The position numbers and the translations under genes were made by a program. From Sulfuricurvum sp. (GTDB lineage Bacteria; Campylobacterota; Campylobacteria; Campylobacterales; Sulfurimonadaceae), in assembly GCF_023229695.1 (NCBI RefSeq), contig NZ_JALNYS010000004.1, positions 39,078 to 103,077 of the forward strand: a stretch of 64,000 bases of DNA, written 5' to 3'. Below are positions 60,993 to 64,000 of the stretch, piece after piece. Below the pieces are notes generated by a model. It saw only the letters and a list, made by a program, of their open reading frames with translations, was not told where the DNA came from and ran no database searches. How positions within the stretch are numbered: position 1 is the stretch's first letter; each line of letters opens with the position of its first letter.

Positions 60993-63134
60993 ATGGTAAA
61001 AGTTCGATTGGTATTATCACTGTTTGTAAGTATCAGCTGTTTTGCCGAAGTTCGTATCCCCTCAAATCAAAATAACAATGATTATTCAATCCAAAACAGC
61101 GGTAAAACCGGTCTGATTGAGATGCCCAATGCGAGGGTGATGGACGATTGGCGTATGCGCCCGAGTATCTATTACAGCGATCCTTATATCTATTACGGAA
61201 TTGCCATGGCGCCGCTACCGAGAACGGAGATCAATTTTCGTGTCACTCAGCTGAAGAATCTGAACGCAACCGGTGAGTGGGCGGGATACGGTAATTATAA
61301 AGATAAAGCGATCGATATGAAATTTCTTCTCTCCAAAGAGGATGATTTTTGGCCTGCGGTCGCGATCGGTTTTGATGACATGCAGGGGACGGGGCTTTAT
61401 TCGTCGAAATATCTGGTCGGGACGAAGCGATTAGATTATCTGGAATTTTCCGGTGGGTATGCATTAGGACGAATGGGGGGAGAAAACTTAAACAAATACG
61501 GAAAAGCTGTAGAAGAAGACAGAGCGATTAATTTTTTAACCGATACGTCAATAAGTGGCGGAGCGTTGTTTGGCGGGGTCGAGGCTCACATGTCTCCAAA
61601 GTGGTCAATTAAAGCAGAGTATAGCCCTATAAACTATAATTACGATTATGTCAATCCATTTGCAAATGCCGCGTCTTCTTGGAATGGTACATCTAAGTTG
61701 CCGAGAAGTCGTATCAATATCGGAACCAAATACAAAATAAGCGACAAGCTTGCCTTGACGGCCAATTTTGAACGGGGAAATACCATTGGATTTGGATTAA
61801 GCTATACAATACCGTTTCGTCAGGAGATGTTGTATGATCATGGGCCGGATAGGAAGTGGCGCGCCGATCAATCGTTAAAAGAGAAGTTGAAAGTGATGAA
61901 TGACGAAGAACTCTCCAAGGCGATAGCCGAAGAGATAGCGGGGGAACGGTTTTCCAACGTACAAGTAGCGGTGAACGAGAATAAGATATGGGCTTCTATC
62001 GAAAATCCCCGTTACAACTCCGATACACAAGCGTTGGGGAGAACGGCAGATGTCATCGATGAAGTTGCTCCGGAGAGAATCGACGATTTGTATCTGACAC
62101 TGAAACAAACAAATCTGGAATATTCGGTCATGCATGTCCATCGTCATGATGTTAAAGCGATCAAAACCGATGAAAACGGATCCATAAACGAAAAAGGTTT
62201 TGATTTCTCGGATGATGTTGAGGCATCCTATGGGGAATTTTCGGGCGGGAAAGAGTTGTTTATCACCGAACCGATTGCCGGGAAAAAATTTACCTGGCTT
62301 TTCAAGCCCTCCATACAGATGAATTTGAACGATAAGCACAATCCGTTTACCTATAAATTTTCGCTTCTGGGGGGTGCTCGATATGAAACAAATCCCGGTG
62401 GATTTTTGTACAGCCGTTATATTTTCCCGATTACAAATACAACAGATACTATTCCGCCGTACAGTTATGAGCCTGAGGGAAGCACGACTCGTACCGATGG
62501 ATTGAAATATCTTCAGTATAACGGGATACAGTTGTACGATATGGTATTTGATCAGACGGTAAAGCTTCCGTGGAACATTTACGGACGGGGTGAGATAGGG
62601 TATTTTGAGCCGGCTTACGGCGGTTATGACGTAGAGGTGTACCGTCCGTTTGACGGGGGGAGATTTGGCGCCGGGCTGGAGTATCAATACGCGAAAAAAC
62701 GCTCGATTACGAATTTTTTCACTTTTGAAAATACCGTTTATCAAGGGAAATTTATCAATCTTTATGCGAATATCGTTCCGGAACTCGGGATTAAATCGAC
62801 CGCTAAAATCGGTGAGTTTTTTGCCGGAGACAGAGGTGTGAGCGTAACGTTGATGCGTGAGTTCAAAAATTTCACCCTAGGGGCTTTCGTGACGAAAACC
62901 GATACGAGTGTCTTTAGCTCTGCCGAAAATAGAGGATATGTTGATAAAGGGATCTTTTTAAGGATACCCCTTTCGACGGTCCGCGCGAAAAACGTGAAAG
63001 GGAGTTTATCGTACACGTTGAATCCGTGGACACGCGACGTGGGGCAGTATGCCAACCAAGCTAATTCTCTGGTCGGTCTGAATCCGGCAAATGTTTTTGA
63101 GATGAGAGAAAAGATCGATCAGTTTAAGGAATAA
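60993..63134 (+). CDS. YjbH-like outer-membrane exopolysaccharide protein
   Basis: 713 aa with a signal peptide (SLFVSISCFAE). IQNSGKTGLIEMPNARV is the usual start of DUF940/YjbH proteins, which form two linked beta barrels. Beta-strand-rich throughout, ending in a barrel. Likely secretion or modification of the polymer at the outer membrane, in the same operon as wza-wzc. Confidence 0.85.
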   Translation: MVKVRLVLSLFVSISCFAEVRIPSNQNNNDYSIQNSGKTGLIEMPNARVMDDWRMRPSIYYSDPYIYYGIAMAPLPRTEINFRVTQLKNLNATGEWAGYGNYKDKAIDMKFLLSKEDDFWPAVAIGFDDMQGTGLYSSKYLVGTKRLDYLEFSGGYALGRMGGENLNKYGKAVEEDRAINFLTDTSISGGALFGGVEAHMSPKWSIKAEYSPINYNYDYVNPFANAASSWNGTSKLPRSRINIGTKYKISDKLALTANFERGNTIGFGLSYTIPFRQEMLYDHGPDRKWRADQSLKEKLKVMNDEELSKAIAEEIAGERFSNVQVAVNENKIWASIENPRYNSDTQALGRTADVIDEVAPERIDDLYLTLKQTNLEYSVMHVHRHDVKAIKTDENGSINEKGFDFSDDVEASYGEFSGGKELFITEPIAGKKFTWLFKPSIQMNLNDKHNPFTYKFSLLGGARYETNPGGFLYSRYIFPITNTTDTIPPYSYEPEGSTTRTDGLKYLQYNGIQLYDMVFDQTVKLPWNIYGRGEIGYFEPAYGGYDVEVYRPFDGGRFGAGLEYQYAKKRSITNFFTFENTVYQGKFINLYANIVPELGIKSTAKIGEFFAGDRGVSVTLMREFKNFTLGAFVTKTDTSVFSSAENRGYVDKGIFLRIPLSTVRAKNVKGSLSYTLNPWTRDVGQYANQANSLVGLNPANVFEMREKIDQFKE

Positions 63135-63188
63135 CGGAGAGCTTTTAGGGTATCATAGTGACGGAAACATCAATATAAAGGGGTAAAA

Positions 63189-63500
63189 ATGAAAAAAGTA
63201 GCTTTAGCCGTATTAACAATAGGTTTGATCGCAACAAACGGTATCTGCGGTCCGCTTGATGTGAATGTACCAATCGTACAAAGTAGTCAGGGTGGGTTTG
63301 TTGCCGGCGGTACCGGTGGCGGTCTTGGCGGTGGCCTTGGCGGCGGTGGCGGTCTTACTGGTGGAATAGGCGGCGGTCTTGGTGCTGCGGGTGCTGGCGC
63401 TGGCGCCCTAGCGGCAGGAGCGGGTGCATTGTTGGTCGAAGGTCTCGCTAACAACGGGACAGGAACCAGCCACGGCGGCAGTCACGGTACAAATCACTAA
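63189..63500 (+). CDS. Small secreted Gly-rich protein (YjbE-like)
   Basis: 103 aa. Signal peptide (VALAVLTIGLIATNGICG), then a mature part of mostly Gly, Ala and Leu (GGGLGGGLGG) and a His-rich end. Similar in size and composition to YjbE of the E. coli yjbEFGH operon. RBS AAAGGGG. Assignment rests on position and composition. Confidence 0.6.
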   Translation: MKKVALAVLTIGLIATNGICGPLDVNVPIVQSSQGGFVAGGTGGGLGGGLGGGGGLTGGIGGGLGAAGAGAGALAAGAGALLVEGLANNGTGTSHGGSHGTNH

Positions 63501-63511
63501 AACTTAGGGGT

Positions 63512-63534
63512 GGACCGGGCTTTCCCGGGCCTCC
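63512..63534. terminator. Intrinsic terminator-like hairpin between convergent genes
   Basis: GGACCGGG-CTTT-CCCGGGCC forms a GC-rich stem followed by TCCTTTCG and a T-rich stretch. It lies between the end of the EPS operon and the convergent oxidoreductase gene and may serve both. Confidence 0.6.
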
Positions 63535-63564
63535 TTTCGTTATCTCTTCTTCGTTTACATCACT

Positions 63565-64000
63565 TCACTGTTTCAATACACTATCTATCGATTTCTCTAT
63601 GTGTTTCTCCCATTCTAATTTTTCAACATAGCTCAATTCTAACGTTGATATTTTTTTAGGATAACTAATCCCCTGAGGAACCCTCTGAGAGTGGAGCTGT
63701 ACGGCGCACTGTTTGAAGTTCGGTTCTCCCGATTTGGGGCAGAACTGGCTCGGGGTGAGGGTGTTGATGAGCTGGGTGTTGAAATGAAACGGGACGAACA
63801 CGTTCCCCTCCCGCACCGTCTGCGTCACCCGGACGACGATATTTTCCACTTGTCCGCGCGGGGAACTGATGGAGAGACGATCACCGCTTTTGACCTCCAG
63901 CGCGAGCGCATCGGCAGGGTTGATATCGACCCAGCTTTCCGGTGCTAAATCATTGAGGATGGCGATATCGCCGGTTTTGGTGCGGGTGTGCCACTGCTCT
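63565..64000 (-). CDS. Molybdopterin oxidoreductase C-terminus, assimilatory nitrate reductase-like (partial)
   Basis: The frame stays open to the right window edge, giving 144 codons of the C-terminal molydopterin-dinucleotide-binding domain. WVDINPADALALEVKSGDR, PRGQVENIVV, and FVPFHFNTQLINTLT with a SGEPNFKQCAV block resemble NasA/NarB-type nitrate reductases. A GTG at 63849 could look like a start but lies inside the domain. The rest of the gene is outside the window. Confidence 0.8.
   Translation of the reverse strand, partial: EQWHTRTKTGDIAILNDLAPESWVDINPADALALEVKSGDRLSISSPRGQVENIVVRVTQTVREGNVFVPFHFNTQLINTLTPSQFCPKSGEPNFKQCAVQLHSQRVPQGISYPKKISTLELSYVEKLEWEKHIEKSIDSVLKQ

Noticed and set aside
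63565..63849. A complete 94-aa gene starting at GTG 63849
   Set aside because: The frame continues open to the window edge and the conserved molybdopterin-binding domain runs through the GTG, so it is the end of a larger gene.
1..64000. tRNA or rRNA genes
   Set aside because: I looked for cloverleaf-like and rRNA-like sequence in the intergenic regions and saw none.

Overview
The window reads as a bacterial replicon segment devoted almost entirely to extracellular glycans. Gene style suggests a Campylobacterota member (Sulfuricurvum/Sulfurimonas-like): very tightly packed, overlapping operons, moderate GC, and a CysDN + APS kinase + CysQ set. That assignment is an impression from protein similarity and rests on no marker gene. 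A plasmid-type replication and partition module sits in the middle (iterons, winged-helix initiator, DnaB/RepA-like helicase, ParA, ParB, two identical 16-bp parS candidates). The DNA is therefore probably a plasmid or chromid, or an integrated plasmid.

Layout. (1) 4-19543, minus strand: one long operon-like run for a Pel-like polysaccharide. PelF and PelG homologues sit with a UDP-HexNAc 4-epimerase, a UDP-HexNAc dehydrogenase, a GH114-type hydrolase, a NodB deacetylase, a TolC-like outer-membrane protein, an HlyD-like lipoprotein, two FemAB/GNAT-like paralogues, a GT-C-like membrane protein and an HD-GYP protein. I found no recognisable PelB, PelC, PelD or PelE. (2) 19544-20539: a 142-bp hairpin-rich MITE-like element and the iteron array. 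(3) 20540-24329: rep, helicase, parA, parB. (4) 24385-34170, plus strand: galE, galU, a PAPS cassette (cysDN, a membrane-anchored APS kinase paralogue, cysC, cysQ) preceded by a Cys-rich leader ORF, then rfbA-C-D-B. (5) 34171-37845: an AT-rich patch of toxin-antitoxin genes, gene fragments and a 134-bp MITE. (6) 37846-45432: an AT-rich O-unit/EPS core (aminotransferase, acetyltransferase, Wzx, Wzy, glycosyltransferases, a PAPS-type sulfotransferase). (7) 45578-53815: GDP-mannose and GDP-deoxyhexose genes, oxidoreductase, glycosyltransferase, manC, manB. (8) 53816-55690: PIN and RelE toxin-antitoxin modules and the second MITE copy. (9) 55708-63500: WecA-type initiating transferase (minus) and Wza, Wzc, PHP phosphatase, YjbH-like and YjbE-like genes (plus). 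(10) 63565-64000: the C-terminus of a molybdopterin oxidoreductase entering from the right.

How it fits together. Two secreted glycans seem to be encoded: a Pel-like, amino-sugar-rich exopolysaccharide exported by a mixed HlyD/TolC route, and a Wzx/Wzy/Wza/Wzc heteropolysaccharide probably containing rhamnose, a GDP-derived deoxyhexose and an amino-deoxy sugar. The PAPS genes lack an accompanying PAPS reductase and share the cluster with a sulfotransferase, which points to sulfation of the second glycan.

Most notable non-gene signals: an in-frame palindromic repeat inside rfbB that matches the core of a 134-bp MITE present twice elsewhere in the window with compensatory stem changes; a putative cysteine leader peptide before cysD; twin parS palindromes; and an iteron origin located downstream of its initiator gene.
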